Shown: positions 7,583 to 17,037 of the stretch, one piece after another
Layout: each line of letters opens with the position of its first letter
Position numbering within the stretch: the stretch's first letter is position 1
Source: Mycolicibacterium aromaticivorans JS19b1 = JCM 16368
GTDB lineage: Bacteria > Actinomycetota > Actinomycetes > Mycobacteriales > Mycobacteriaceae
Reading direction: 5' to 3'
Length of the DNA stretch: 64,000 bases
Assembly (NCBI RefSeq): GCF_000559085.1
Contig: NZ_JALN02000001.1
Span: 2,790,001-2,854,000 of the forward strand
Translations under genes and position numbers: made by a program
Notes under the pieces: generated by a model
The model's database searches: none
Seen by the model: only the letters and a program-made list of their open reading frames with translations
Told to the model about the DNA's origin: nothing

Positions 7583-8817
7583 CCGCGGCGGCCCGCACCA
7601 CCACCAGGATCGGCGCCCTGCTCGCCGTCCTCGGTCCCGGACTGCTGGCCGGGCTGTCCGACGACGATCCGGCGGGTATCACCACCTACTCGGTGCTCGG
7701 TGCAGACCACGGCTACCAGCTGCTGTGGGTGCTGCTGCTGTCCACCGTCGCGCTGATCGTCTTCCACAGTCTGGCCGCCAGGATGGGTGTGGTGACCGGC
7801 CAAGGATTGATCGGGTTGGTGAGACAGCGCTACGGCGTCCGGGTGGGCGCAGCCATTCTGGCCGCCCTGGTGATCGCCAACGTCGGAACCACATGCGCCG
7901 AATTCGCCGGTATTGCAGCAGGATTCGAACTCTTCGGCATCAGTCGATACATCAGTGTTCCCGCCGCGGCGGTCGCCGTCTCACTGCTGGTGCTGCGCGG
8001 CAGCTTCCACCGCGTCGAGCGGCTGCTGCTGGCGTTGTCCACGGTCTTCCTCGCCTACGTCGCCTCCGGGTTTCTGGCCAAACCCGACTGGGGGGCCGCA
8101 CTGCACGGGACGTTCGTGCCCACGATGCCGATGACCGGGCCCGCGATCGCCATCGTGACGGCCACTCTGGGCACCACGCTGGCGCCGTGGGGGTTGTCGT
8201 TCATGCAGTCCTACGCCGTCGACAAGAAACTCCGTACCGACGACCTCGCGCTGGAGCGAGTGGACGTGATCACCGGCGCGGTGCTGACCGGTGTGATCGG
8301 GTTCTTCGTGGTGGTCGCCTGCGCGGCGACCCTGCACCGCGACGGGCGGGGCATCACCGATGCCGCCGATGCGGCGGTCGCCCTTCAACCACTGGCCGGC
8401 GAGGCCGCGGGCACGCTGTTCGCCGTCGGCCTGATCGGCGCGGCGTTCCTGGCCGCCTCCATCCTGCCGCTGTCGACGGCCTACGCCGTCTGCGAATACG
8501 CCGGCGTGGAGGCTGCGATCGACGATCCCTACCGCGAAGCCCGCACGTTCTATCTGACGTACGGGATCGTCACGGTGGTTGGCGCCGCCATCGTCCTGGC
8601 CCCCAATGCACCGCTGGTGCCAATCCTGGTGGGCACCCAGGTACTCAATGCGGTGCTGTTGGTGCCGCTGATGGTCGCGATGATCGGGCTGGGCCGCGAT
8701 CGAGAACTCATGGGCCGATTCGCGATGCGCCGTCCCGGGACGATCGTCTACAGCGTCACCACGGCCGTGGTCGTGGTCTGTGTGGCGGCACTGGGCATCA
8801 CGACTGCCTTCGGCTGA
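7579..8817 (+). CDS. NRAMP-related divalent metal transporter
   Basis: A 412-residue membrane protein of about eleven helices with the NRAMP fold. The TM1 motif, DPGN in classical NRAMPs, reads DPAG (residues 30-33). In TM6, near residue 200, the usual Met-Pro-His is replaced by Ala-Pro-Trp (GTTLAPWGLSF). Loss of the metal-selecting methionine is a feature of NRAMP-related magnesium transporters, so Mg2+ or Mn2+ is more likely than Fe2+. The overlapping MgtE-N-like gene supports magnesium. Transport direction and ion have not been shown; the prediction rests on motifs and context. Confidence 0.87.
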   Translation: MTAAARTTTRIGALLAVLGPGLLAGLSDDDPAGITTYSVLGADHGYQLLWVLLLSTVALIVFHSLAARMGVVTGQGLIGLVRQRYGVRVGAAILAALVIANVGTTCAEFAGIAAGFELFGISRYISVPAAAVAVSLLVLRGSFHRVERLLLALSTVFLAYVASGFLAKPDWGAALHGTFVPTMPMTGPAIAIVTATLGTTLAPWGLSFMQSYAVDKKLRTDDLALERVDVITGAVLTGVIGFFVVVACAATLHRDGRGITDAADAAVALQPLAGEAAGTLFAVGLIGAAFLAASILPLSTAYAVCEYAGVEAAIDDPYREARTFYLTYGIVTVVGAAIVLAPNAPLVPILVGTQVLNAVLLVPLMVAMIGLGRDRELMGRFAMRRPGTIVYSVTTAVVVVCVAALGITTAFG

Positions 8818-9204
8818 CGGCAGCCGGGCCTCGGTGCCGGAGCCGACGGGGCAGCGTGCGCGGACGAGGCGGCAGGGCCCCCTTGGCCACCGTTGCCGGT
8901 GTCGCGGTCGGCACCCCTCGCACCGTCGCCGCCCGTGCCGCCTGCGCCGCGACTGTCGCCGCCCCGCCGCTGCTCACGTCCCTGGATACCGGCCACGCAG
9001 ATGCGTTGCTTCGATGCCTGGGCATAGTGAGTCCCTCCGGTCCACGGATACCCCACGCGGTATCTCACGTGATCGACGGTATGGCGGTCACATCAGCTGT
9101 GGTCACAGTCCGCGGTCACCGGTAGCGAGGGACATTTGTCCCCGGCTACGGTGTCGAATGACTCGTCGCGCGGGCCCGTCGCGCGGGTATGTCAGGATCG
9201 CCGC
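8818..9204. other. Intergenic stretch with Gly-rich minus-strand remnant
   Basis: No convincing gene lies here. On the minus strand, bases 8877-8963 would encode a Gly-rich run (GAGGTGGDGARG, later GNGGQGG) like PGRS repeats of mycobacterial PE_PGRS proteins, but without a PE domain or a plausible start. It may be a decayed fragment or chance in GC-rich DNA. The right part holds the hydratase promoter region and a GGGAC-N4-GTCCC box. Confidence 0.4.
9129..9142. promoter_or_regulatory. DosR-like box GGGAC-ATTT-GTCCC
   Basis: A perfect 5-4-5 inverted repeat sits 62 bases before the enoyl-CoA hydratase start. The DosR dormancy regulator binds sites with GGGAC-N4-GTCCC symmetry. The core flanking bases (A..T rather than T..A) differ from the consensus, so this is only a candidate. 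Confidence 0.4.
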
Positions 9205-10008
9205 GTGAGCAACGACGCCACGACAATCGCCCTTGACGTCGACGACTCCGGCGTCGCCCTGATCACTCTGAACGGGCCGGACCGGCTCAACGCGTTCTCC
9301 GCCGACACCGCCCGCCAACTCGGCCAGGCCTATCGCCGGTGCGACGCCGACGATGCCGTGCGCGTCGTCGTGGTTACCGGTGCCGGCCGGGCGTTCTGCG
9401 CCGGGGCGGACATGACAGCCGCCGCGGCGGCGTTCGACACTCCCGGTCAGGGCTTCAGCGCCTCGCCCATCGAGCCGCCGGCCTGGCGGGTGCGCAAGCT
9501 GGTGATCGCCGCGATCAACGGCGCCGCGATCGGCATCGGGCTGACCCTGGCGCTGCAATGCGACATCCGTCTGGTCGCCGAGGACGCCAAGCTCGCGATC
9601 CCGCAGGTGCGCCGCGGCATGATCGGCGACTGCGCCGTGCACTCCACCCTCAAGCGCGCCGTCGGCCTGGCCGTGGCCGCCGACATCCTGCTCACCGGCC
9701 GCACGTTCACCGGCAGGGAGGCGGTGACTCTCGGGATCGCCAGCCGGGCGCTGCCCGCTGGCGAGGTGCTGCCGACCGCGCTGGAGCTCGCCCGCGACGT
9801 GGCGCTGGCCGCCAACCCGGCCTCGGTGGCGTACAGCAAGCGGCTGCTGTGGACTGAGACCGACATCGACGCGGTGGCCGACGAGGAGACTACGGTGCAC
9901 CTGAAATTGATGGGCGGCCCGGACGCGGCCGAGGGCCCGGCCGCCTGGCGGGAGAAGCGGCCCCCGGTGTGGCGGTCCACGGCCGGCGAGACGGGAGACC
10001 CCGCATGA
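9205..10008 (+). CDS. Enoyl-CoA hydratase/isomerase family protein
   Basis: A 267-residue crotonase-fold protein. The oxyanion-hole segments are seen in VVTGAGRAFCAGADMT (about residues 55-70) and AINGAAIGIGLTLALQCDIRL (about 105-125). The C-terminal part is helical as usual. Such proteins hydrate or isomerise enoyl-CoA esters in beta-oxidation, though the family is broad. The GTG start is preferred because homology begins right after it. The stop overlaps the SDR start (ATGA), so the two genes are coupled and may act on one lipid substrate. Confidence 0.9.
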   Translation: MSNDATTIALDVDDSGVALITLNGPDRLNAFSADTARQLGQAYRRCDADDAVRVVVVTGAGRAFCAGADMTAAAAAFDTPGQGFSASPIEPPAWRVRKLVIAAINGAAIGIGLTLALQCDIRLVAEDAKLAIPQVRRGMIGDCAVHSTLKRAVGLAVAADILLTGRTFTGREAVTLGIASRALPAGEVLPTALELARDVALAANPASVAYSKRLLWTETDIDAVADEETTVHLKLMGGPDAAEGPAAWREKRPPVWRSTAGETGDPA

Positions 10009-10889
10009 CCACCACGGCCGAGGTTCTCTCCGATGCCGACCTGACCGGCCGCACCGTCGTCATCACCGGGGCCTCGACGGGGCTCGGACTGCAGACTGCC
10101 CGGGCCATGCAGTCCGCCGGCGCCGAGATCGTCGCGGCGGTACGCGATCTGGACAAGACCAGCTCGGTGATCGACTGCGAGATCGTGCACCTCGAACTCG
10201 GCGACCTGCGCTCGGCACGCGCCGCGGCCGAGGCGATCGCAACCCGTCACGACCGCATCGACGTGCTCATCAACAACGCCGGGGTGATGGCCCCGCCACT
10301 GACCCGCACTGTGCAGGGCTACGAAATGCAGCTCGGCACCAACCATCTCGGTCACTTCGTGTTCACCACCGGGCTGGCTGACCGCTTCGGGGACGGCACG
10401 CGAATCGTCAACCTCAGCAGCCGCGGACACCAGCTCGGCGGGATCCGTTGGGAGGACCCCAACTACGACGACGAGAGCGCCTACGACAAGTGGCAGGCCT
10501 ACGGGCAGAGCAAGACGGCCAACGTGCTGTTCACCGTCGAATCAGAACAACGCTGGGGACCGCGAGGCGTGCATTCCTTCGCCGTGCATCCCGGGGTGGT
10601 GGTCACCGACCTGGCCCGGCACATGACCCGCGACGACTTCAGCGCGGGCGGCACGCTGGCCAACCTCGAGGTGACCGACGTCGAACACGGAGCGGCGACC
10701 ACGGTGTGGGCGGCCACCAGCCCCGAACTCGACGGGCGCGGCGGACTCTATCTCGAGGACTGCGACGTCGCCGACGCGATGGTCGACGGTGTGGCGGGTG
10801 GGTACGCGCCCTGGGCGGTCGACCCCGAGCAGGCCACCCGGTTGTGGGAGTGGTCTGCGCGCCAGGCCACGCTTAATTTGGATGACTAA
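10005..10889 (+). CDS. Short-chain dehydrogenase/reductase (SDR)
   Basis: This 294-residue NAD(P)-dependent oxidoreductase begins with the Rossmann motif TGASTGLGLQ near residue 25 and has NNAGVM near 90, the serine region NLSSRGH near 137 and the catalytic pair YGQSK near 165. It resembles the retinol-dehydrogenase-like SDR group, which is expanded in mycobacteria and acts on ketones or alcohols of lipids. It is translationally coupled to the hydratase gene, and the GNAT gene follows six bases after its stop. The substrate is not evident. Confidence 0.9.
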   Translation: MTTTAEVLSDADLTGRTVVITGASTGLGLQTARAMQSAGAEIVAAVRDLDKTSSVIDCEIVHLELGDLRSARAAAEAIATRHDRIDVLINNAGVMAPPLTRTVQGYEMQLGTNHLGHFVFTTGLADRFGDGTRIVNLSSRGHQLGGIRWEDPNYDDESAYDKWQAYGQSKTANVLFTVESEQRWGPRGVHSFAVHPGVVVTDLARHMTRDDFSAGGTLANLEVTDVEHGAATTVWAATSPELDGRGGLYLEDCDVADAMVDGVAGGYAPWAVDPEQATRLWEWSARQATLNLDD

Positions 10890-10895
10890 CCTGCA

Positions 10896-11504
10896 GTGGT
10901 GCCCATCGACGTCCGTCCCGCCCGCAAGGCTGACATCCCGGCTTTGGCGCGGGTCCTGGGTCGGGCGTTTCACGACGACCCGGTGATGGCCTGGGTGCAA
11001 CCCGATGCCGAGCGGCGCAAGGCTGCACTGCCCGGAATGTTCAGCGCCCTGACCCGCCACCACTTCATGGCCGGACGCGGCACCGAGGTGGCGGTGTCCG
11101 ACGACGGGATCGCGGCGGCCGCACTGTGGGATCCGCCCGGCCGGTGGCAGCAGTCGCCGCGCGAGCAGCTGGCGATGCTGCCCGGCGTCATCCGCGCCTT
11201 TCGGGGCCGGCTGGCGGCCGGGCGGGCGGTGACCGACCTGATGAAGGAGCACCATCCGGAGGAGCCGCACTGGTACCTGGGCGTCATCGGCAGCGACCCC
11301 AGCGTGCGTGGCGGCGGGTTCGGTCACGCGCTGATGTGCTCGCGGCTGGATCGCTGCGACGCCGAATACGCTCCCGCCTACCTCGAGTCCAGCAACCCCG
11401 ACAACATTCCGTATTACCAACGGTTCGGTTTCGAGGTGACCGGGGAGATCACCCTGCCCGAGGGCGGCCCGCCGTTGTGGCCGATGTGGCGCGCATCGCG
11501 ATGA
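10896..11504 (+). CDS. GNAT family N-acetyltransferase
   Basis: A 202-residue acetyl-CoA-dependent acyltransferase. The acetyl-CoA-binding motif A is seen as VIGSDPSVRGGGFGHALM near residue 130, and the C-terminal strand and helix as NIPYYQRFGFEVTGEITL. The N-terminal half contains LGRAFHDDPVMAWVQPD, typical of the small-molecule GNAT group. The GTG start lies just after a TAACCT box, so it may be leaderless. Its stop overlaps an ATG of the following DUF5709 frame. The acceptor substrate is unknown. Confidence 0.87.
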   Translation: MVPIDVRPARKADIPALARVLGRAFHDDPVMAWVQPDAERRKAALPGMFSALTRHHFMAGRGTEVAVSDDGIAAAALWDPPGRWQQSPREQLAMLPGVIRAFRGRLAAGRAVTDLMKEHHPEEPHWYLGVIGSDPSVRGGGFGHALMCSRLDRCDAEYAPAYLESSNPDNIPYYQRFGFEVTGEITLPEGGPPLWPMWRASR

Positions 11505-11551
11505 CGTCGCGGGCGGGTTTAACCGCCCCGACGGCCGGGCAGCCCGTTGGC

Positions 11552-11875
11552 ATGACCAATCCAGCCGACTTCGCAGATGACGGTGGCCCCGGCGACACAC
11601 TGAGCGGCTCGGAGTCGCTCGACTCCGACGAGGTGCGCAACAGCGACGGCGACGAGGTCGTGGACCCGCCTGAAGGCTGGAGTGGGGCAACCAAGTTCGG
11701 CATCACAGCGCGCGAGGAACGGGAGGGCGAGTCATTGGACGCCCGGCTCAGCGAAGAAGAGCCCGACGTGATCGCCGATATCGAGCCGGACGACACTGCC
11801 CCGGATCGTGCGCACCGCGGCCAGGTCAGCGGCACGCCCGAAGACGGTGACTCGCTGTACCCCGTTGTGGACTGA
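11552..11875 (+). CDS. DUF5709 family acidic protein
   Basis: A 107-residue, highly acidic, hydrophilic protein with the DUF5709 core: DTLSGSESLDSDEV near the start, GWSGATKFGITAREEREGESL and RLSEEEPDV in the middle. No function is known for the family, which is widespread in mycobacteria. The ATG chosen gives the usual family N-terminus (MTNPADF). An ATG 51 bases earlier, at 11501, overlaps the GNAT stop and would add 17 residues of unrelated composition. A cytoplasmic role is likely as there is no signal peptide or membrane helix. Confidence 0.82.
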   Translation: MTNPADFADDGGPGDTLSGSESLDSDEVRNSDGDEVVDPPEGWSGATKFGITAREEREGESLDARLSEEEPDVIADIEPDDTAPDRAHRGQVSGTPEDGDSLYPVVD

Positions 11876-12041
11876 CGATCCCGGCGCCGAGGGCGTGTCG
11901 TAACCGCTTCACGTTAAGCCGAATCGACATCTGCGGCGATCTCGACTGAACGTTTGCTGAGTGCCGGAAAATATTGAATTCAAGTTGGTGAAAACTGCGC
12001 ATCACGTGTCCCCCGTTGTGATAATCGGGCCAGCGGTGCTG

Positions 12042-12087
12042 CGGACCATGGCGGTCCCCCGGAGGGGAGGGGATCGGCCATGGTCCG
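12042..12087. terminator. Hairpin downstream of the debranching-enzyme gene
   Basis: CGGACCATGGC and GCCATGGTCCG form a perfect 11-bp stem around a 24-base loop. It lies 11 bases beyond the stop of the minus-strand glycogen debranching gene and downstream of the plus-strand DUF5709 gene. A clear U-tract is missing, as is common in mycobacteria. It could stop transcription from both sides. Confidence 0.5.
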
Positions 12088-12097
12088 TTGACTTTTC

Positions 12098-14227
<2,130 letters not shown>

Positions 14228-14328
14228 GTGGGACTCCCTAGATAGGCGGGGTGGACTGTGGCGGGTACCCCGGAATGGGTCGCGCCAAATCAGTCAGAAC
14301 AGGTTTGTGACAGGGGTGACAATTGACG

Positions 14329-14754
14329 TCACGGAACAGCTTCGTGACCGGGCCGGCCGCTGGTCCGGCGTCGCTCCTTCATCTCGGCTTCGAACACGTG
14401 GCGATGCCCGCCCATCAGCTGATCACGCACGCCGCGCTCGCGTTCGCGCAGGACCGACCAGTAGTCGTCGTCGAATTCCTCGACGATCTGGAAGGTCCAG
14501 CGGCCGTGGAGCACATTGCGGCCGACCATCTCCTCGGATAGGCGGTCCGCGATGTCGGCGTGACCCGCATCGCGCAGTTTGTCGCAGGCCTCGCCGAGCA
14601 GCAGGTCGGCGTGGCCCATCAGCTGGTGAAAGGAGTACAGGTGGCCGCGGGCGCGCTCCACGTACTCCAGCGCCTCGGAAAGCGATCCGACCGCTTCCAC
14701 CGTGTCGTCGTCCACGCCCTCGGGCCGACGGCTCAGCAATTCGTCGCCGCTCAT
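14329..14754 (-). CDS. Conserved hypothetical protein, helical
   Basis: A 141-residue soluble protein, mostly charged helices, with a central segment SFHQLMGHADLLLGEACDKL and a conserved-looking tail (WTFQIVEEFDDDYWSVLRE). No family is recognised with confidence; similar proteins occur in other mycobacteria beside RibD-like genes as far as I recall. It overlaps the stop of the RibD-like reductase gene by four bases and is therefore the last gene of that operon. Several histidines and acidic residues could bind a metal, but no defined motif is visible. Confidence 0.75.
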   Translation of the reverse strand: MSGDELLSRRPEGVDDDTVEAVGSLSEALEYVERARGHLYSFHQLMGHADLLLGEACDKLRDAGHADIADRLSEEMVGRNVLHGRWTFQIVEEFDDDYWSVLRERERGVRDQLMGGHRHVFEAEMKERRRTSGRPGHEAVP

Positions 14755-15494
14755 GTACCGACCTGCCTCTCATGGTCCCGGACGTAACGCAGATAGACGT
14801 AGTTCTCGAGCGTCACCGCATGGCCCAGCGTGAGGCGGGCAGGGACCGCGAGCGCCGGAGCGCCCGGCCGGGCGGTGGTGGCACTCGCGACCAGCGTGGG
14901 TGAGACCGTCAGGCACATCTCGTCGACGAGGTCTCCCGCGACCAGCTCGTCGAGCAGGGTGGGGCCGCCCTCGCACAAGATCCGGCGCATTCCGCGGGCT
15001 TGCAGGGTACGCAGCGCGGACTCCAGGTTGACCGCGCTGTCACCGGCGATCAGCAGGTCGGCGTGCTCGGCCAGCCGCGGGCGTTCGCGGACGGCGACCG
15101 CGGTGGTGATCAGGATGGGCCGTTGGGCAGGCTCGGCGAACAGCGATGCCGGGACGCGGCCGGTGTGGGTGACCACGGCGATCGGCGGGATGACGTCGGT
15201 GCCCCAGCGCTCTCGGCGTTCGGCGACCTGCGCGGCGGTCAATCGCACCGGGCCGTATCCTTCGGCGCGCACGGTGCCCGCGCCGACGAGCACGACATCG
15301 GCGTAACCGCGCAACGCGAGCAGCAGGCCCTGGTCGTTGACGTCCGAGAGCGGACCCGCCACACCGTCGAACGCCGCAGCGCCGTCGAGCGACATGATCA
15401 TGTTCGCGCGCAGCCCGTCGGGCGGATCGCGGTAGAGCGCTACCAGTTCTTCCGGTGCGGTGGCCCGTTTCGGCTGTTGCACCGCCTGAGTCAT
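14751..15494 (-). CDS. RibD C-terminal domain (pyrimidine reductase-like) protein
   Basis: A 247-residue reductase with the RibD_C/DHFR-like fold. Key segments are RANMIMSLDGAAAFDGVAGPLSD near residue 30, the cofactor-binding region LVGAGTVRAEGYGP near 70 and ILCEGGPTLLDELVAGDLVDE near 172. It lacks the RibD deaminase domain. It resembles M. tuberculosis Rv2671, reported to act as an alternative dihydrofolate reductase conferring antifolate tolerance when overproduced. Whether this protein reduces a flavin precursor or dihydrofolate cannot be read from sequence. It overlaps the next gene by four bases. Confidence 0.88.
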   Translation of the reverse strand: MTQAVQQPKRATAPEELVALYRDPPDGLRANMIMSLDGAAAFDGVAGPLSDVNDQGLLLALRGYADVVLVGAGTVRAEGYGPVRLTAAQVAERRERWGTDVIPPIAVVTHTGRVPASLFAEPAQRPILITTAVAVRERPRLAEHADLLIAGDSAVNLESALRTLQARGMRRILCEGGPTLLDELVAGDLVDEMCLTVSPTLVASATTARPGAPALAVPARLTLGHAVTLENYVYLRYVRDHERQVGT

Positions 15495-15534
15495 GGGCAG
15501 TCTCTACCCGGCGGTGGATGGGGCAAAACCCACC

Positions 15535-16200
15535 TCAGAGCAGGGCCGCGATGGGAGAACTGTCGAGGCTGTCGAGCAACTCTTGGGCGTCGTCGAATAT
15601 GGCTGCGGCTCCGGCCTTTTCGAGTTCACCTCTGCCGACGCCACCGGACAGCACCGCGATGCACGGCACTCCCGCACGGGCACTGGCCTCGACGTCCCAG
15701 ACGGTGTCGCCGACGAACACCGCCTGTTGCGCCGGTACCCCGGCCTTGTCCAGCGCGACGTGGACGATGTCCGGGCGGGGCTTGGCCTCCTCGACATCTT
15801 CGGACGAGGTGATGGCGGACACGAGGTCGTCGCACCCCAGCGTTTTGCGCAACATGGCCAGCTCGTTCTCCGGCGCAGAGGTCGCCAGCACCACCTGCAG
15901 GCCCAGGGCGGCAACCCGCTGCAGCAGTTCGCGCGCCCCGGGCAACGCGGTCAGCAGATCGGCGCAGGCCTCGTAGTGGCGGGTGTGAGAGTCCTTGAGA
16001 CGCTTCTGCGCGTCGTCGTCGGCGCCGTTGGACAGCTCGTCGACCAAGGTGGACCCGTCCATGCCGATCGAGCGGTGGACATGCCAGGCCTGGACCGGAA
16101 GCCCGACCTCATGGAACGCCTGCTGCCAGGCATGGACGTGAAGGTAGTTCGAGTCGACGAGGGTGCCGTCGATGTCGAAGAGCACTGCGGGCTTGACCAT
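15535..16200 (-). CDS. HAD-superfamily phosphatase
   Basis: A 221-residue haloacid-dehalogenase hydrolase. Motif I is FDIDGTLVDSNY at the N-terminus with its catalytic aspartates, motif II is VLATSAPE near residue 106, motif III a lysine in KPRPDI near 140 and motif IV VGDTVWDVEAS near 165. The helical cap between motifs I and II makes it a subclass I, beta-phosphoglucomutase or phosphoglycolate-phosphatase-like enzyme. The substrate cannot be assigned. It lies between the TetR gene and the RibD-like gene on the same strand, with gaps of 32 and 40 bases. Confidence 0.9.
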   Translation of the reverse strand: MVKPAVLFDIDGTLVDSNYLHVHAWQQAFHEVGLPVQAWHVHRSIGMDGSTLVDELSNGADDDAQKRLKDSHTRHYEACADLLTALPGARELLQRVAALGLQVVLATSAPENELAMLRKTLGCDDLVSAITSSEDVEEAKPRPDIVHVALDKAGVPAQQAVFVGDTVWDVEASARAGVPCIAVLSGGVGRGELEKAGAAAIFDDAQELLDSLDSSPIAALL

Positions 16201-16232
16201 GGGCGTGGTGTACCCGGTTTCAGAGCTGGTGC

Positions 16233-16958
16233 TCAGACCTCGGGCACGTCGTCGGCCTGCGGGTCTTGGTCATCCTCGTCGACGACCTGCGCCGGCTCCC
16301 AGGCGTTGACACCGACCGTGATCATCCGCAGCTGCTTGACTGCCGTGCGTTTGATCTCGTCGAGCGCGGCCGCGTCGTGGGCGTCCTCGATGGCCTCGGC
16401 GATGATGATCATCGAGTTCACGAACAGACTGGCCAGGATGTTGAGGTCCTCGGTGCTCCACTCGTTGAGCCCGGGGAACCGCGCAAGGTCGGTGGCCAGT
16501 TCCGAGGTGATCAGCCGGATCTCGGTGCGGATCGCGTAGCGCAGCACCGTCACACCGCTGGAGCGTTCGCGCCCGATGAACCGCCAGTGCTCGCGCTGTT
16601 CGGCCACCCCGGCGATCAGGATGTCCACCGTCGACTCGATGACACGGTTCGGGTCCAGCTTGCCCGCGCGGGCGCTGCGCAACATCTCGCGCAGGGTGCG
16701 GAACGACTCGTCGATGAGCACCAGGCCGAGGGCGTCCATCGACTCGAAGTGACGGTAGAACGCGGCAGGCACGATCCCGGCCTCACGGGTGACCTCACGC
16801 AGGCTCAGGCCGCTGAAGCTGCGCTCGTCGAGGAGCTTCAGCGCGGCCGCGATGATGGCCCGGCGGGTGGCCTCTTTGCGCTCTTCCCGCGATGGTGTCT
16901 CGCGGGAGCGTGACTTCCCTGAACGCTCACGACGTGAGCTGGGCGTACGACTGTTCAC
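16233..16958 (-). CDS. TetR regulator of the divergent desaturase operon
   Basis: A 241-residue TetR protein with a basic, Arg/Ser-rich N-terminal tail, then the helix-turn-helix SGLSLREVTREAG with VPAAFYRHFESMDAL near residues 65-90. The GTG start is chosen because it lies eight bases after a TAGGGT -10 box, a leaderless layout; an upstream in-frame ATG would precede the promoter. The start codon lies inside a palindrome, so the protein very likely represses itself. It is divergent from the oxidoreductase/desaturase pair and probably controls it, perhaps with an acyl-CoA ligand. The tail after residue 225 is very acidic. Confidence 0.9.
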   Translation of the reverse strand: MNSRTPSSRRERSGKSRSRETPSREERKEATRRAIIAAALKLLDERSFSGLSLREVTREAGIVPAAFYRHFESMDALGLVLIDESFRTLREMLRSARAGKLDPNRVIESTVDILIAGVAEQREHWRFIGRERSSGVTVLRYAIRTEIRLITSELATDLARFPGLNEWSTEDLNILASLFVNSMIIIAEAIEDAHDAAALDEIKRTAVKQLRMITVGVNAWEPAQVVDEDDQDPQADDVPEV

Positions 16959-16968
16959 TGGTGTGAAC
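16953..16968. promoter_or_regulatory. TetR operator 1, GTTCAC-N4-GTGAAC
   Basis: A perfect 6-4-6 inverted repeat (spacer TGGT) covers the start codon and the -10/+1 region of the TetR gene. The minus-strand -10 box TAGGGT lies at 16972-16967. Binding here would block TetR transcription directly. Confidence 0.65.
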
Positions 16969-17019
16969 CCTACCACAGACTGGTCCGATTCCTTGACGAC
17001 GTGCGCTTTCACGACCAAG

Positions 17020-17037
17020 AGTGTACACATGTTCACT
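17020..17037. promoter_or_regulatory. TetR operator 2, AGTGTACA-CA-TGTTCACT
   Basis: An 8-2-8 inverted repeat with one mismatch covers the ATG of the reductase gene. It shares GTTCAC-type half-sites with the palindrome at the TetR start, 68 bases away centre to centre, consistent with coordinate repression of both divergent units. Confidence 0.55.

Noticed and set aside
8748..9068. Minus-strand frame of 106 codons between NRAMP and hydratase genes
   Set aside because: No start signal or family; overlaps the end of the NRAMP gene. Kept only as a possible PGRS-like remnant.
12015..12090. CRISPR-like or mobile-element repeat near the glycogen debranching gene
   Set aside because: Only a single inverted repeat is present, best read as a terminator hairpin; no repeated spacers or transposase.
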